Positions 1-8,411 of a stretch of DNA of 64,000 nucleotides are shown here, one piece after another. The position numbers were made by a program, and so were the translations under genes. Numbering within the stretch: the stretch's first letter is position 1; each line of letters starts with the position of its first letter. This DNA comes from an uncultured Kordia sp. GTDB taxonomy: Bacteria; Bacteroidota; Bacteroidia; Flavobacteriales; Flavobacteriaceae. Location of the stretch: positions 62,001-126,000 of the forward strand of contig NZ_CANMEZ010000004.1 in assembly GCF_947496985.1 (NCBI RefSeq), in the 5' to 3' direction. Below the pieces are notes generated by a model. The model did no database searches and was not told the origin of the DNA. It saw only the letters and a list, made by a program, of their open reading frames with translations.

Positions 1-557
1 AGAATTAAAAAAATGGTTTTAAGCTGTTCTTTAAATGTACTGATTTGTAGCTGTATGTTTTTGATATTTAAATGCGCTGCAATAATTAAATCTGAATTTG
101 CAATTGGACGCATGGCAATAACTTCTGAAGTTTCTTTGGCATCAGGGTTTCTATTTTGAACTAAATCATATAATTCTTTACCTGTTACCACACTTTTCAT
201 GTTGGAAATGGTATTGCTTTTTTGTTGATTTTTTTCTCCAATTTTTGTCACATCAGGATAACTAACAAATTTCCCTGACCAATCAAAAACAGATAAGTAG
301 ATACTTTCATTATCGCTTCCTGAAGTTGCTTTTTTGATACTATTAATAATAATTTTCTTGTCTATATTATTTGCTAAAGCATCACCGGTTACAATACTCA
401 TTTGATGTATTTCCTGTGTGGCTAAATTGATATTGTTCTGTAATACAGTAGTACTTTTAAACTTTACCGTTAGTGGCATTACCAGTAAAACAATAATTAA
501 AATATATACTAACACAAATCCTAAAGTAGTATATAGATATATTCTGGAATTTTTCAT
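1..557 (-). CDS. Membrane-bound sensor protein, probable histidine kinase N-terminus (partial)
   Basis: The reading frame runs open from an ATG at 557 to the left edge of the window, so the C-terminal part is missing. The visible 185 residues start with one hydrophobic membrane segment at about residues 9-30, followed by an extracytoplasmic region of about 140 residues with a Cache/PAS-like look (a beta-rich stretch with VFDWSGKFVSYPD near residues 90-102). The last visible residues turn hydrophobic again, as expected for a second membrane helix. This layout is typical of sensor kinases, but no catalytic domain is visible, so the kinase call is an inference. It is divergent from the OB-fold/YceI operon, and the gap between them carries three spaced CCGTT repeats that could be a response-regulator target. 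Confidence 0.6.
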   Translation of the reverse strand, partial: MKNSRIYLYTTLGFVLVYILIIVLLVMPLTVKFKSTTVLQNNINLATQEIHQMSIVTGDALANNIDKKIIINSIKKATSGSDNESIYLSVFDWSGKFVSYPDVTKIGEKNQQKSNTISNMKSVVTGKELYDLVQNRNPDAKETSEVIAMRPIANSDLIIAAHLNIKNIQLQISTFKEQLKTIFLI

Positions 558-634
558 TGATAAAAACAATTCTTTTTATAAAGTACTAAAATAACATATC
601 GTTGCATTATACCCGTGAATCTTAGCATTTAATA

Positions 635-681
635 TTCCGTTTTAAGGTTTTATTTTCCGTTTCAGATACTTTCGACCGTTG
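635..681 (+). promoter_or_regulatory. Three direct CCGTT repeats at about 20-bp spacing
   Basis: CCGTT occurs at 637, 657 and 676, followed by TTAAG, TCAG and GTAAG respectively, so each unit is roughly CCGTTnnAG. The spacing of 20 and 19 bp puts the repeats on one face of the helix. LytTR-type response regulators bind direct repeats with this kind of spacing. The site lies between a sensor gene on the minus strand and the OB-fold/YceI operon on the plus strand. Assignment to a LytTR regulator is inference. Confidence 0.4.
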
Positions 682-762
682 TAAGCGGCGGGAAAAGAGT
701 ATTTTTATGAAATATTTATTACAAAAATTGAATCTTATTATGAATAAGCTTTTAGTGTAATT

Positions 763-1179
763 ATGAAAACAAAAAAACAACACAAAATAGTAATTGTATT
801 GTCTATGGTTATTTTATGCCTTGTTTTTATAATTAAGATGTTGAATAGTGGAGTAATAGATACCACAAAAATAGAAACAGCAGAAGTTTTCACGACTAAC
901 GAACTTTTATTGAAACTAGAAAACAAACAGCAAAAACTAGAAGGTTTTATTGAAAAAGCAATTGAAATTGAAGGTGAAATAAAAGAAATTACGTATCAAG
1001 ATGGGAAATATAGTTTAATTTTAAAGGGAGATTCTGATAAAACATATATATTGTGCGAAATGCAGATTAACCAAAATAGAGATATTGTAAAGCTTTATGC
1101 TGGACAAAACATAAAGTTAAAAGGAATTTTGAAAGGATTTTTAATGGATATAATCCTTTTACACTGTGTAATTATATAA
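763..1179 (+). CDS. Membrane-anchored OB-fold (tRNA_anti-like) protein
   Basis: This 138-residue protein has a basic N-terminus, one membrane segment at about residues 9-27, and a C-terminal beta-rich domain. Residues 68-138 read as a small OB fold: an IEIEGEIKEI strand, a short loop, a YSLILKG strand, and a closing region with GQNIKLKGILKG. This matches the tRNA_anti-like OB-fold proteins common in Bacteroidetes; they are not known to bind tRNA. It is followed after 9 bp by a YceI-family gene and then a DUF5777 beta-barrel gene, an arrangement that suggests one envelope operon. Function is unknown. The ATG at 763 is the only start that gives a complete membrane anchor. Confidence 0.65.
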   Translation: MKTKKQHKIVIVLSMVILCLVFIIKMLNSGVIDTTKIETAEVFTTNELLLKLENKQQKLEGFIEKAIEIEGEIKEITYQDGKYSLILKGDSDKTYILCEMQINQNRDIVKLYAGQNIKLKGILKGFLMDIILLHCVII

Positions 1180-1188
1180 GAAGAATTT

Positions 1189-1734
1189 ATGAATAAATTT
1201 TTACTAGCATTAATTTTTATTATTTCCTCTAGTATTACCTCTGAAACCAATGAATATATTGAACGGCAAGGTCAGGTGACTTTCTTTTCATACACTTCCG
1301 TAGAAAATATTCAGGCAACTAATAATCAAGTTTTAAGTCTTTTTAACCCTGAAACACAAGAAATTGCAGTCAGTATTTTAATGCGTGCTTTTGTGTTTAA
1401 AAAAACATTAATGCGAGAACATTTTAACGAAAGTTATATAGAATCTGATTTATATCCAAAAGCAACATTTACAGGTACTATTATTGGTTTTGATGCTAAA
1501 GATGAAGAAACACAAACTAAAATTATAAAAGGTGATTTTACGCTTAAAAACATCACAAAACCTGTTGAAGTAAAAGCAACTATAACTAGAAGCGATAATA
1601 GATATACCATTTCTGGTACTTTGGATGTATTGATTGATGATTATAACATTAATGTACCACCATTATTATCGCCAAACATTTCAAAAAAAATAGAAGTTTC
1701 GTTTAATTTTAATTATGCACCCTATGAAAAGTAA
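1189..1734 (+). CDS. YceI-family periplasmic lipocalin-like protein
   Basis: The 181-residue product begins with a cleavable signal peptide (about residues 1-18). The rest fits the YceI fold, a lipocalin-like barrel that binds isoprenoid or fatty-acyl ligands in the periplasm. Family marks are the central (S/E)SDLYPKATFTG segment near residues 84-95, the following GDFTLKNITKPVEV strand (about 113-126), and the final hydrophobic strands with KIEVSFNFNYAP. It sits between the OB-fold protein (9 bp upstream) and the DUF5777 barrel, whose start codon lies inside the end of this gene, so translation of the two is probably coupled. The ligand cannot be read from the sequence. Confidence 0.8.
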   Translation: MNKFLLALIFIISSSITSETNEYIERQGQVTFFSYTSVENIQATNNQVLSLFNPETQEIAVSILMRAFVFKKTLMREHFNESYIESDLYPKATFTGTIIGFDAKDEETQTKIIKGDFTLKNITKPVEVKATITRSDNRYTISGTLDVLIDDYNINVPPLLSPNISKKIEVSFNFNYAPYEK

Positions 1735-2605
1735 ATATGTAATTTGGGTACTTTTCTTAAGTATATCTCCATTTGTAACGGCTCAAAATCTTTTAGATAA
1801 ATTAAATAATGAGTCACAGGATATTGACAATTATACAATGGCTACTTTTAAAGGAACTCATATATCCATTGGACATTCCGTGGAAACACGTAAAAGAAAT
1901 ACACTCGAAATTTCTTTTATGTCACGTTATTGGGATATTCCAAATTCTAATGGAAAATCTTTTATTGCAGATAAAATGAGTACGCGTTTTGGTTTAGATT
2001 ATGGAATTTCTGATCGATTGACCTTTGGTTTCGGCTATGGAGCAGGAAATCCTGCTAGCGGAATTATGGATGCGTATTTGAAATATAGATTGTTTCGTCA
2101 AACTGATGATGGCAAAAATCCATTGAGTATTACACTTTTACAAACAGCAGCATATCGAACTCGTTTTGTGTACGGAATTGAATCACGAAATGATTTTGGA
2201 AGTAAACTTGCTTTCACGTCACAAGTGTTGATTGCACACAAATTTTCTAGAAATTTTTCATTGCAAATAGCGCCAACTTTTATTCACAGAACTTCATCAA
2301 AGTCAGCATTGGATGATCATAATCATTTTGCTGTTGGTTTTGGTGGACGTTATAAGTTGAGCAATCACGTATCTATAGTATCTGAATATTATTATGTTGT
2401 CAATGAGTTGGAATCGCGCGAGACTTACGGAGCATTTTCACTTGGTGCTAATTGGGAAGTAAGCAAGTTGTTATTACAGTTTAAAATGACGAACAATCCG
2501 TTTTTTACAGAAGATAGCTTTATTACGCAAACCACAAAGAATTTCAATTTTAATGATGGCAACTTCTTTTTTGGATTTCATGCTACCTATCATATTCAGT
2601 TCTAG
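1724..2605 (+). CDS. DUF5777-family outer-membrane beta-barrel protein
   Basis: The protein has a signal peptide ending near TAQN and then about 270 residues of alternating amphipathic strands with aromatic girdles. It ends in a strand closing on Phe (YHIQF), the usual signature of an outer-membrane barrel. The pattern matches DUF5777 proteins, which usually sit beside YceI genes in flavobacteria. An ATG at 1715 is also possible, but the ATG at 1724 gives a normal signal peptide and is preferred. Both overlap the end of the YceI gene. Its role is unknown; a part in moving lipophilic ligands with YceI is only a guess from the gene order. Confidence 0.7.
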   Translation: MKSKYVIWVLFLSISPFVTAQNLLDKLNNESQDIDNYTMATFKGTHISIGHSVETRKRNTLEISFMSRYWDIPNSNGKSFIADKMSTRFGLDYGISDRLTFGFGYGAGNPASGIMDAYLKYRLFRQTDDGKNPLSITLLQTAAYRTRFVYGIESRNDFGSKLAFTSQVLIAHKFSRNFSLQIAPTFIHRTSSKSALDDHNHFAVGFGGRYKLSNHVSIVSEYYYVVNELESRETYGAFSLGANWEVSKLLLQFKMTNNPFFTEDSFITQTTKNFNFNDGNFFFGFHATYHIQF

Positions 2606-2636
2606 TTGGTTAAATCATATAGGTCAACAAGAGAAT

Positions 2637-3017
2637 TTAGATGCATTTTGGACAAGTGCCTGTTAAAACGCAATTAATACTTTCTACAGAATAGTTTTTA
2701 GGAACTGAAAAATGAACAGGCTCATGTAAACACTCTATGGTTTGACAGCTTGTGCAGCGAAAATGAAAATGATTTTTAGGTAATTTATTCTCCTTACAAT
2801 TAACACAAAGTGCAAAATATTGTTTGCCATCTTCTGCAACAATTTTATGTAAAACACCATCTTCACAAAAACGATTTAAGACTCTGTAAATAGTAGCTCT
2901 ATCACTTTTTAAATTTATTTTTTTTTCAATAGCACTTTGACTCATTGCTTTACCAGTTTTTGATAAAACATTAATAACAGCTTCTTTAGTAGGTGTATTT
3001 CTCCTTTTCATTACCAT
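2637..3017 (-). CDS. Fur-family metal-responsive repressor
   Basis: Counting from the ATG at 3011 (MKRRNTP) the protein has 124 residues. Residues 1-65 form a winged helix with the family helix SDRATIYRVLNRF (36-48). Residues 66-124 hold the dimerisation and metal-binding part, with HFHFRC around 81-86 and two CxxC pairs, Cys86/Cys89 and Cys120/Cys123, which normally bind structural zinc. The ATG at 3017 would add two residues; upstream extension would need a TTG. The metal sensed (iron, zinc or peroxide stress) cannot be told. The gene faces a flavoprotein gene, and two matching palindromes lie in the gap, one right before its own start, so autoregulation is likely. Confidence 0.85.
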   Translation of the reverse strand: MVMKRRNTPTKEAVINVLSKTGKAMSQSAIEKKINLKSDRATIYRVLNRFCEDGVLHKIVAEDGKQYFALCVNCKENKLPKNHFHFRCTSCQTIECLHEPVHFSVPKNYSVESINCVLTGTCPKCI

Positions 3018-3029
3018 AGTTGAAAAAAA

Positions 3030-3054
3030 ATTAGTGCGACTATGTTGCAATAAT
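3030..3054. promoter_or_regulatory. Fur-type palindromic operator, copy 1
   Basis: The 25-bp site has arms ATTAGTGCGAC and GTTGCAATAAT around a 3-bp centre, matching at 9 of 11 arm positions. It lies 13 bp upstream of the Fur-family start codon and contains the TTG -33 element of the opposing flavoprotein promoter. A Fur dimer bound here could block both genes. Confidence 0.6.
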
Positions 3055-3074
3055 ACAAAAAGATAATATATTTG
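3045..3074 (+). promoter_or_regulatory. Bacteroidetes-type promoter of the flavoprotein operon
   Basis: TTG at 3045-3047, a 19-bp spacer and TATATTTG at 3067-3074 form an ideal -33/-7 promoter of the Bacteroidetes primary sigma factor (TTG-N19-TAnnTTTG). Transcription would start near 3081, just before the second palindrome. Confidence 0.7.
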
Positions 3075-3081
3075 CAAAACA

Positions 3082-3106
3082 ATTAATGCGACAACATTGC
3101 ATTAAT
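3082..3106. promoter_or_regulatory. Fur-type palindromic operator, copy 2
   Basis: Arms ATTAATGC and GCATTAAT are perfect around a 9-bp centre. Length and arm sequence match copy 1, giving a shared consensus of ATTAnTGCGAC-N3-nTTGCAnTAAT. The site sits at the predicted transcription start of the flavoprotein gene, a strong repression position. Confidence 0.6.
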
Positions 3107-3116
3107 GAATGGTGTA

Positions 3117-4118
3117 ATGACGAGAAGAGAAGTAATAAAACAAACAGGAATGGCTGCTTTAGCATTGGCAATGCCTATCTCATTAACAAGTTTCATAAAA
3201 TTTAATACTATGGGAAACAATAAAAATTTTGAAGTAATAATAATTGGAGGAAGTTATGCAGGTCTTTCTGCAGCAATGACGTTGGGACGTTCATTGCGTA
3301 ATGTATTAATAATAGATGGCGGTTTACCATGTAATCGACAAACACCACATTCTCATAATTTTATAACGCAGGACGGAATTCCACCAGCTGAAATTTCAAG
3401 TAAAGCAAAGTTGCAAGTGTTGAATTATGAAACGGTTAGTTTCGTTGAAGATTTTGCTATAAAAGGAAAGAAATCTGATAAAGGTTTTCATATCACTACA
3501 GAAAAAGGGATAGAATTTATCGGTAAAAAAATAATTTTTGCAACAGGAATAAAAGATATAATGCCAAATATAAAAGGTTTTTCAGAATGTTGGGGAATTT
3601 CAGTTATACACTGTCCATATTGTCATGGATATGAATTTAAAGGTCAAAAAACAGGAATTATGGCAAATGGTGATAAGGCAATTCATGTAGCTTCACTAGT
3701 TAATAATCTAACAAATACTATTTCAATTCTAACTTCAGGAAAAGAAGATTTTAATACAGAGCAACTCACTAAATTAAATAAACATACTATTAATGTTGTA
3801 GAAGAAGAAGTTACAGAAATAGAACATTCTAATGGACATATAAGTAATCTTATTTTTAAAGATGGAAGCAAAATGAAATTTGATGCTGTTTATGCAGCTC
3901 TTCCTTTTAAACAACATTCAGAAATACCAATTTCTCTAGGATGTGAGCTAACAGAACAAGGATATATTAAAGTAGATAGTTTTCAAAAAACAACGATAGA
4001 AGGTGTTTTTGCTTGTGGCGATAATTCAACGATGATGCGATCGGTTGCTAATGCAGTTGCTAACGGTAATATTGCTGGAGCAATGGTTAATATGGAATTA
4101 ACACATGAACAATTTTAG
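3117..4118 (+). CDS. Thioredoxin-reductase-like NAD(P)/FAD oxidoreductase with N-terminal signal
   Basis: The 333-residue protein starts with a paired-arginine segment (MTRREVIKQ) followed by a hydrophobic stretch to about residue 27, like a Tat signal or membrane anchor. A Rossmann FAD-binding domain follows (IIIGGSYAGLSAA), then a CPYC redox pair near residue 168 in the position used by low-molecular-weight thioredoxin reductases, and the closing FAD motif GVFACGDNS. The NADP-binding glycine motif is degenerate (GIMANGDKA). ATG 3105 is also in frame, but it overlaps the operator; 3117 gives the better signal. Control by the adjacent Fur-family protein is likely. The electron acceptor is unknown; no thioredoxin gene is next to it. 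Confidence 0.75.
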   Translation: MTRREVIKQTGMAALALAMPISLTSFIKFNTMGNNKNFEVIIIGGSYAGLSAAMTLGRSLRNVLIIDGGLPCNRQTPHSHNFITQDGIPPAEISSKAKLQVLNYETVSFVEDFAIKGKKSDKGFHITTEKGIEFIGKKIIFATGIKDIMPNIKGFSECWGISVIHCPYCHGYEFKGQKTGIMANGDKAIHVASLVNNLTNTISILTSGKEDFNTEQLTKLNKHTINVVEEEVTEIEHSNGHISNLIFKDGSKMKFDAVYAALPFKQHSEIPISLGCELTEQGYIKVDSFQKTTIEGVFACGDNSTMMRSVANAVANGNIAGAMVNMELTHEQF

Positions 4119-4119
4119 A

Positions 4120-4365
4120 ATGATAGAAGTTTTTATTACAAATATTAGGAAAACTATAGAGGCTAAAAAAGTAGTAAAGATGCTCAAAACTGAGTTTCCT
4201 GAATTGAAAATTGATTATGATATGGACGAAACTAATTTACCCTATCCATGTGGTCATACAGTTATTAGAATAAAAGGAATCTATTTTAGTATTGAAAAAA
4301 TAGTTTCATTAATTAGTAAAAAAGGATTTGTATGTGAAATTATGAAAGATAAGATATATGCTTAA
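4120..4365 (+). CDS. Small HMA/ferredoxin-like-fold protein
   Basis: This 81-residue protein begins one base after the flavoprotein stop codon (an ATG at 4105 overlapping it is the alternative). The pattern of MIEVFITNI strand, helix with KKVVKMLKTEFPE, strand, then PYPCGHTVIRIKG and a second helix suggests a beta-alpha-beta ferredoxin-like fold like that of heavy-metal-associated domains. The usual CxxC metal pair is absent, though a single Cys-Gly-His (CGH) and one later Cys are present. Co-transcription with the Fur-controlled flavoprotein suggests a metal or redox role, which is inference only. Confidence 0.6.
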   Translation: MIEVFITNIRKTIEAKKVVKMLKTEFPELKIDYDMDETNLPYPCGHTVIRIKGIYFSIEKIVSLISKKGFVCEIMKDKIYA

Positions 4366-4732
4366 TTCTTTGAATTATATAATATTATTTCTAGTAATTA
4401 ATGAGTGGAAATTAAATATTCATTGCATAATAGGTAATAATCCAAATTTATGACATTTAGTCAATCTTTCAATAGTCACTTTCAAGGCTCATTTTTCCAC
4501 TTCACCATATTTGCATTGTATTATAGGACTTTTGAGGCTTTATTTGCATCATAAAATTAGTCAAACAAAAAAATGCAAATGATGAAAAAGCTATTCAGTT
4601 ATTAATGTAAATATCTAATTGTATCTCCAAAAGAATTTATATTTCTCACCTTAATTTATTTAGTTGTTACATTTCTGGAAGAAGAGAATATCAAGAAAAT
4701 GAGAATTTGCAGAAAACACTACAAATTAACAA

Positions 4733-4816
4733 CTTTTCGTTCGAACCAGAAATGTGCTTTTTAAGCATTATAAATACAGAAAAGTAACTTGAAAGTTACA
4801 AAACGAACGATAAAAG
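4733..4816 (+). other. Possible structured RNA: outer stem with two internal hairpins
   Basis: TTTTCGTTCG at 4734-4743 can pair with CGAACGATAAAA at 4804-4815 (two-base bulge). Inside lie a perfect hairpin (GTAACTT/AAGTTAC, 4784-4799) and a weaker bulged one (AATGTGCTT/AAGCATT, 4751-4769). A terminator follows about 50 bases later on the same strand. This is suggestive of a small non-coding RNA, but AT-rich DNA can form such folds by chance. Confidence 0.25.
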
Positions 4817-4866
4817 CATAAAAAAATAGTTTAGTTTTACGTAGTTTATTTATTAATTCAAGGAAG

Positions 4867-4897
4867 AAAAGAGTGTTTCATATGAGACACTCTTTTT
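4867..4897 (+). terminator. Rho-independent terminator, possibly bidirectional
   Basis: The arms AAGAGTGT and ACACTCTT flank TTCATATGAG, which itself pairs through TCATATGA, so nearly the whole 26 bases are palindromic. A run of five T follows on the plus strand and an A-rich run precedes it. Confidence 0.75.
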
Positions 4898-5058
4898 GTT
4901 TTATAACTATTACATTCTATAAAGTACCTTAAAAATTCCTTATAGAAATGCTTCAATAGAATCGAGGGTTACATAGAAACTTTATAAGAAGCATTGATAC
5001 AGTATATGTACGCAAATATCTGTATATGTTCATTTTTTTATATTATTACAGACTTTAA

Positions 5059-7893
5059 TTATGCTAATTCCTTCTTCAAAAAGCGTGCTGTATGACTTGT
5101 TTTGTGTTTAGCAACTTCTTCTGGAGTTCCTTTAGTAACCACTTGTCCGCCACCTTTTCCACCTTCATAACCAATATCTATAATATAATCTGCCATTTTA
5201 ATTACATCCATATTGTGCTCAATAACAACAATTGTATTTCCTTTATCAACGAGTTTATTTAAAACTTCCATCAACACACGGATGTCTTCAAAATGCAGTC
5301 CAGTTGTTGGTTCATCTAAAATATAAAAAGTATTTCCAGTATCTCTTTTTGATAATTCTGTAGCAAGTTTAATACGTTGTGCTTCACCACCAGAAAGCGT
5401 TGTACTTTGCTGCCCAAGTGTAATATAGCCTAAACCAACATCTTTGATGGTTTTCAGTTTTCTATAGATTTTTGGAATATGTTCAAAGAAACTCACCGCT
5501 TCATTCATAGTCATGCTTAACACATCGGCAATAGATTTTCCTTTGTAACGAATTTCTAAGGTTTCACGATTAAATCGTTTTCCATTACACGTTTCGCATT
5601 CTACATACACATCTGGCAAGAAGTTCATTTCTATCACACGCAATCCACCACCTTGACAGGTTTCACAACGTCCGCCTTTTACATTAAAGCTAAATCTTCC
5701 TGGTTTGTAACCACGAATCATCGCTTCGGGTGTTTTTGCATATAAACTACGTATTTCACTAAAAACACCTGTGTATGTTGCTGGATTTGATCGTGGTGTA
5801 CGGCCAATTGGCGATTGATTAATATCAATTACCTTGTCAATATGTTCTAACCCTTTAATGCTTTTATATGGCATTGGTTTTTTTACTGCATTAAAGAAAT
5901 GCGCATTCAAAATAGGGTAGAGGGTTTCATTGACTAAAGTCGATTTTCCGCTTCCTGAAACACCTGTAACACCAATCATTTTACCTAATGGAAATTCTAC
6001 AGAAACATTTTTCAAGTTGTTTCCTGTAGCTCCTTTTAAGATCAACTTTTTACCATTTCCTTTTCTACGTTCAGTTGGAATAGCAATTTCTTTGTTTCCG
6101 TTTAAATATGCAGCCGTAAGCGTATCATGCGTTAATAATTCTTTTGGTGTTCCTTCTGAAATGATTTCACCACCATGTCTTCCTGCGTGCGGACCAATAT
6201 CAATCACATGATCAGCGCGTTCTATCATATCTTTATCATGTTCGACCACAATAACAGAATTTCCAATATCACGTAAAGATTCCAGAGAATTAATTAGTTT
6301 TTCATTATCTCGTTGATGTAAACCAATACTTGGTTCATCTAAAATATATAAAACACCTACCAATTGAGAACCAATTTGTGTTGCCAATCGGATACGTTGT
6401 GCTTCTCCACCTGATAAAGATTTCGAACTTCTATTTAATGCGAGATAATTTAAACCAACATCTAACAAAAAGCGCAATCGTGTAGAAATTTCTTTAACTA
6501 CTTCCGTTGCTATTTTTTGTTGTTTTTCAGAAAGATTATCTTTTAAGTTATCAAACCAAGCAGCCAATTCTACAACATCCATTGTTGCTAATTCAGCAAT
6601 ATTTTTTTCGTTTACTTTAAAATATAATGATTCTTTGCGTAAGCGTGATCCTCCACATTCTGAACAATCTACTTTGTCCATGTAATTTTTTGCCCAACGT
6701 TTGATAGAAGAAGATTCACTATCTTCATATTGACTTTTTATAAAGCTTACAATTCCTTCAAAATCAATTTTATAGTCGCGTGTAACACCAAGAGTTTTGC
6801 TAACTACTGAGAATTTTTCGTTTCCACCATTTAGAATTACTTCCATGGCTTCTTTTGGAATATTTTTGATAGGATCGCTTAATTTGAACTCATAACGTTC
6901 TGCAATAATTTCTAATTGCTTAAAAATCCAAGACTTTTTATAATCGCCTAAAGGAGCAATTCCTCCACCTTTTATTGTGGCTTTTGTATCGGGAATTACT
7001 TTTGCTTCATTGACTTCGTGCAAAGTTCCCAATCCGTTACAATTAGGGCACATTCCTTTGGGAGAGTTGAATGAGAAAGTGTTTGGTTCAGGATTTGGAT
7101 ATGAAATTCCAGAAGATGGACACATTAAATTACGACTGAAATAACGTGCTTCCGTTGGTGCATCTTGATCAATAACCATTAATACATCATCACCGTGATA
7201 CATCGCCGTTTTGATCGTCTCTGTAAGACGTTTGTCATTATCAACTTCATCATTAATTACTAAACGATCAATTACAATTTCAATGTCATGTGTTTTATAA
7301 CGATCGAGTCGCATTCCTTTTTGAATGTCTAAAATTTCACCATCAACACGAACTTTTACAAAACCTTGCTTAGCAATGTTTTCAAATAACTCACGATAAT
7401 GACCTTTACGTGAGCGAATTACAGGAGCAAGTACATTGACACGTTTTCCGTTAAAATCTGATAGAATTAATTTTTTGATTTGTTCATCACTATAACTAAT
7501 CATTTTTTCACCAGAATTGTAACTGTACGCATCTGAAGCTCGGGCAAATAAAAGTCGAAGAAAATCGTAAATTTCAGTAATCGTTCCCACAGTAGAACGT
7601 GGACTTTTGCTTGTTGTTTTTTGTTCTATGGCAATTACGGGTGATAAACCATCAATTTTGTCTACATCTGGTCGTTCTAAACCACCTAAGAATTGTCGCG
7701 CATACGCAGAAAATGTTTCTATATAACGTCGTTGTCCTTCTGCGTAAATGGTGTCAAAGGCTAAAGATGATTTTCCACTTCCTGAAAGTCCTGTAATCAC
7801 GACCAATTTCTCCCTTGGAATCGTAACGTCAATATCTTTTAGGTTATGAACTCTTGCTCCCTGAACTTCTATATTTTCCTCGTAATTCGTCAT
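5059..7893 (-). CDS. uvrA: Excinuclease ABC subunit A (UvrA)
   Basis: UvrA is the damage-recognition ATPase of nucleotide excision repair. The 944-residue product has two ABC modules: Walker [14 protein letters not shown] near residue 34 and [13 protein letters not shown] near 646, signature motifs [14 protein letters not shown] and [14 protein letters not shown], and Walker [11 protein letters not shown] and [10 protein letters not shown]. The C-terminal zinc module is intact (CETC and CETC pairs). The first zinc site is degenerate: where E. coli has CPICG this protein has CPSSG, which I believe is common in this lineage. Start: the longer frame would begin with a TTG at 7905, but the -7 box at 7911-7918 puts the transcript start there, so the ATG at 7893 is chosen. 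Confidence 0.97.
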   Translation of the reverse strand: MTNYEENIEVQGARVHNLKDIDVTIPREKLVVITGLSGSGKSSLAFDTIYAEGQRRYIETFSAYARQFLGGLERPDVDKIDGLSPVIAIEQKTTSKSPRSTVGTITEIYDFLRLLFARASDAYSYNSGEKMISYSDEQIKKLILSDFNGKRVNVLAPVIRSRKGHYRELFENIAKQGFVKVRVDGEILDIQKGMRLDRYKTHDIEIVIDRLVINDEVDNDKRLTETIKTAMYHGDDVLMVIDQDAPTEARYFSRNLMCPSSGISYPNPEPNTFSFNSPKGMCPNCNGLGTLHEVNEAKVIPDTKATIKGGGIAPLGDYKKSWIFKQLEIIAERYEFKLSDPIKNIPKEAMEVILNGGNEKFSVVSKTLGVTRDYKIDFEGIVSFIKSQYEDSESSSIKRWAKNYMDKVDCSECGGSRLRKESLYFKVNEKNIAELATMDVVELAAWFDNLKDNLSEKQQKIATEVVKEISTRLRFLLDVGLNYLALNRSSKSLSGGEAQRIRLATQIGSQLVGVLYILDEPSIGLHQRDNEKLINSLESLRDIGNSVIVVEHDKDMIERADHVIDIGPHAGRHGGEIISEGTPKELLTHDTLTAAYLNGNKEIAIPTERRKGNGKKLILKGATGNNLKNVSVEFPLGKMIGVTGVSGSGKSTLVNETLYPILNAHFFNAVKKPMPYKSIKGLEHIDKVIDINQSPIGRTPRSNPATYTGVFSEIRSLYAKTPEAMIRGYKPGRFSFNVKGGRCETCQGGGLRVIEMNFLPDVYVECETCNGKRFNRETLEIRYKGKSIADVLSMTMNEAVSFFEHIPKIYRKLKTIKDVGLGYITLGQQSTTLSGGEAQRIKLATELSKRDTGNTFYILDEPTTGLHFEDIRVLMEVLNKLVDKGNTIVVIEHNMDVIKMADYIIDIGYEGGKGGGQVVTKGTPEEVAKHKTSHTARFLKKELA

Positions 7894-7910
7894 AGTTTTT
7901 TGCAAAAGTG

Positions 7911-7918
7911 CAAAGATA
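7911..7918 (-). promoter_or_regulatory. -7 box of uvrA
   Basis: TATCTTTG on the minus strand is a perfect TAnnTTTG box, about 18 bases from the uvrA ATG. No clear TTG lies 19 bp upstream. No LexA-like site was recognised. Confidence 0.55.
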
Positions 7919-7953
7919 CGAATTTTGGAAGCAGTTATTAAACTAGAATAATC

Positions 7954-8331
7954 CTAATTATTACTTTTTTTAAAGAATGCTTTTCGAATCAAAATTACAT
8001 AGATTATAATTGGAATCAATACACAAATAATAACGGAAGAAGCAACGTAATTACTTCCTGCACTATTGAATAGGTTTAGAAAATTTACAGATTGTTGAAA
8101 TAACCAATCACAAAACCTTGTAAAGTTTGGAATGAGTAGGAGTGAAGCGATTATGAATAGTAAGAATATGATGGTTAGTTTTCGTTGCTTGTATATTTTA
8201 TCAAGTAGTACTATCCATGAAAGTGGAATAATTATAAACCATATAATGATATTAATTTCTTTATACGTAAAACCTGTGAAATTAGCTATTATCATTAATA
8301 GTTGATATGTGTAATCGAATATAGTTTGCAC
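7954..8331 (-). CDS. Small membrane protein of unknown function
   Basis: The 125-residue product has about three hydrophobic segments (around residues 28-43, 52-68 and 97-115), a soluble stretch near FTRFCDWLFQQ, and a lysine-rich tail. The longest frame starts with GTG at 8331; an ATG at 8295 would give 113 residues and is the alternative. The GTG start is kept because the added residues (IFDYTYQLLM) look like structured protein. It ends 60 bp before uvrA's promoter region and is not obviously linked to repair. No family was recognised. Confidence 0.55.
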   Translation of the reverse strand: MQTIFDYTYQLLMIIANFTGFTYKEINIIIWFIIIPLSWIVLLDKIYKQRKLTIIFLLFIIASLLLIPNFTRFCDWLFQQSVNFLNLFNSAGSNYVASSVIICVLIPIIIYVILIRKAFFKKSNN

Positions 8332-8355
8332 TAAGTTTTTTACGATTTAATTTCA

Positions 8356-8390
8356 TAAAAAAACTCCGAAACAATTGCTTCGGAGTTTTT
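8356..8390 (-). terminator. Terminator of the metalloprotease gene
   Basis: ACTCCGAA (8363-8370) and TTCGGAGT (8379-8386) form a perfect 8-bp stem with an 8-base loop. On the minus strand it is followed by seven T; on the plus strand by five, so it may stop transcription both ways. Confidence 0.8.
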
Positions 8391-8411
8391 GATATATTTT
8401 GTGAAGAATGA

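Larger units (their letters stand above)
4366..5058. other. Gene-free stretch with nested inverted repeats
   Basis: No reading frame longer than a few dozen codons is convincing here. The stretch is very AT-rich. It contains an imperfect stem enclosing two small hairpins at 4733-4816 and a strong terminator-like palindrome at 4867-4897. Neither flanking gene (the small ferredoxin-like gene ending at 4365 and uvrA ending at 5059 on the other strand) obviously needs so long a gap. It may hold a small RNA or decayed sequence. Confidence 0.5.

Noticed and set aside
5930..6211. 93-codon frame on the plus strand inside uvrA
   Set aside because: It lies wholly within the opposite strand of uvrA and mirrors its ABC motifs; it is a shadow frame.
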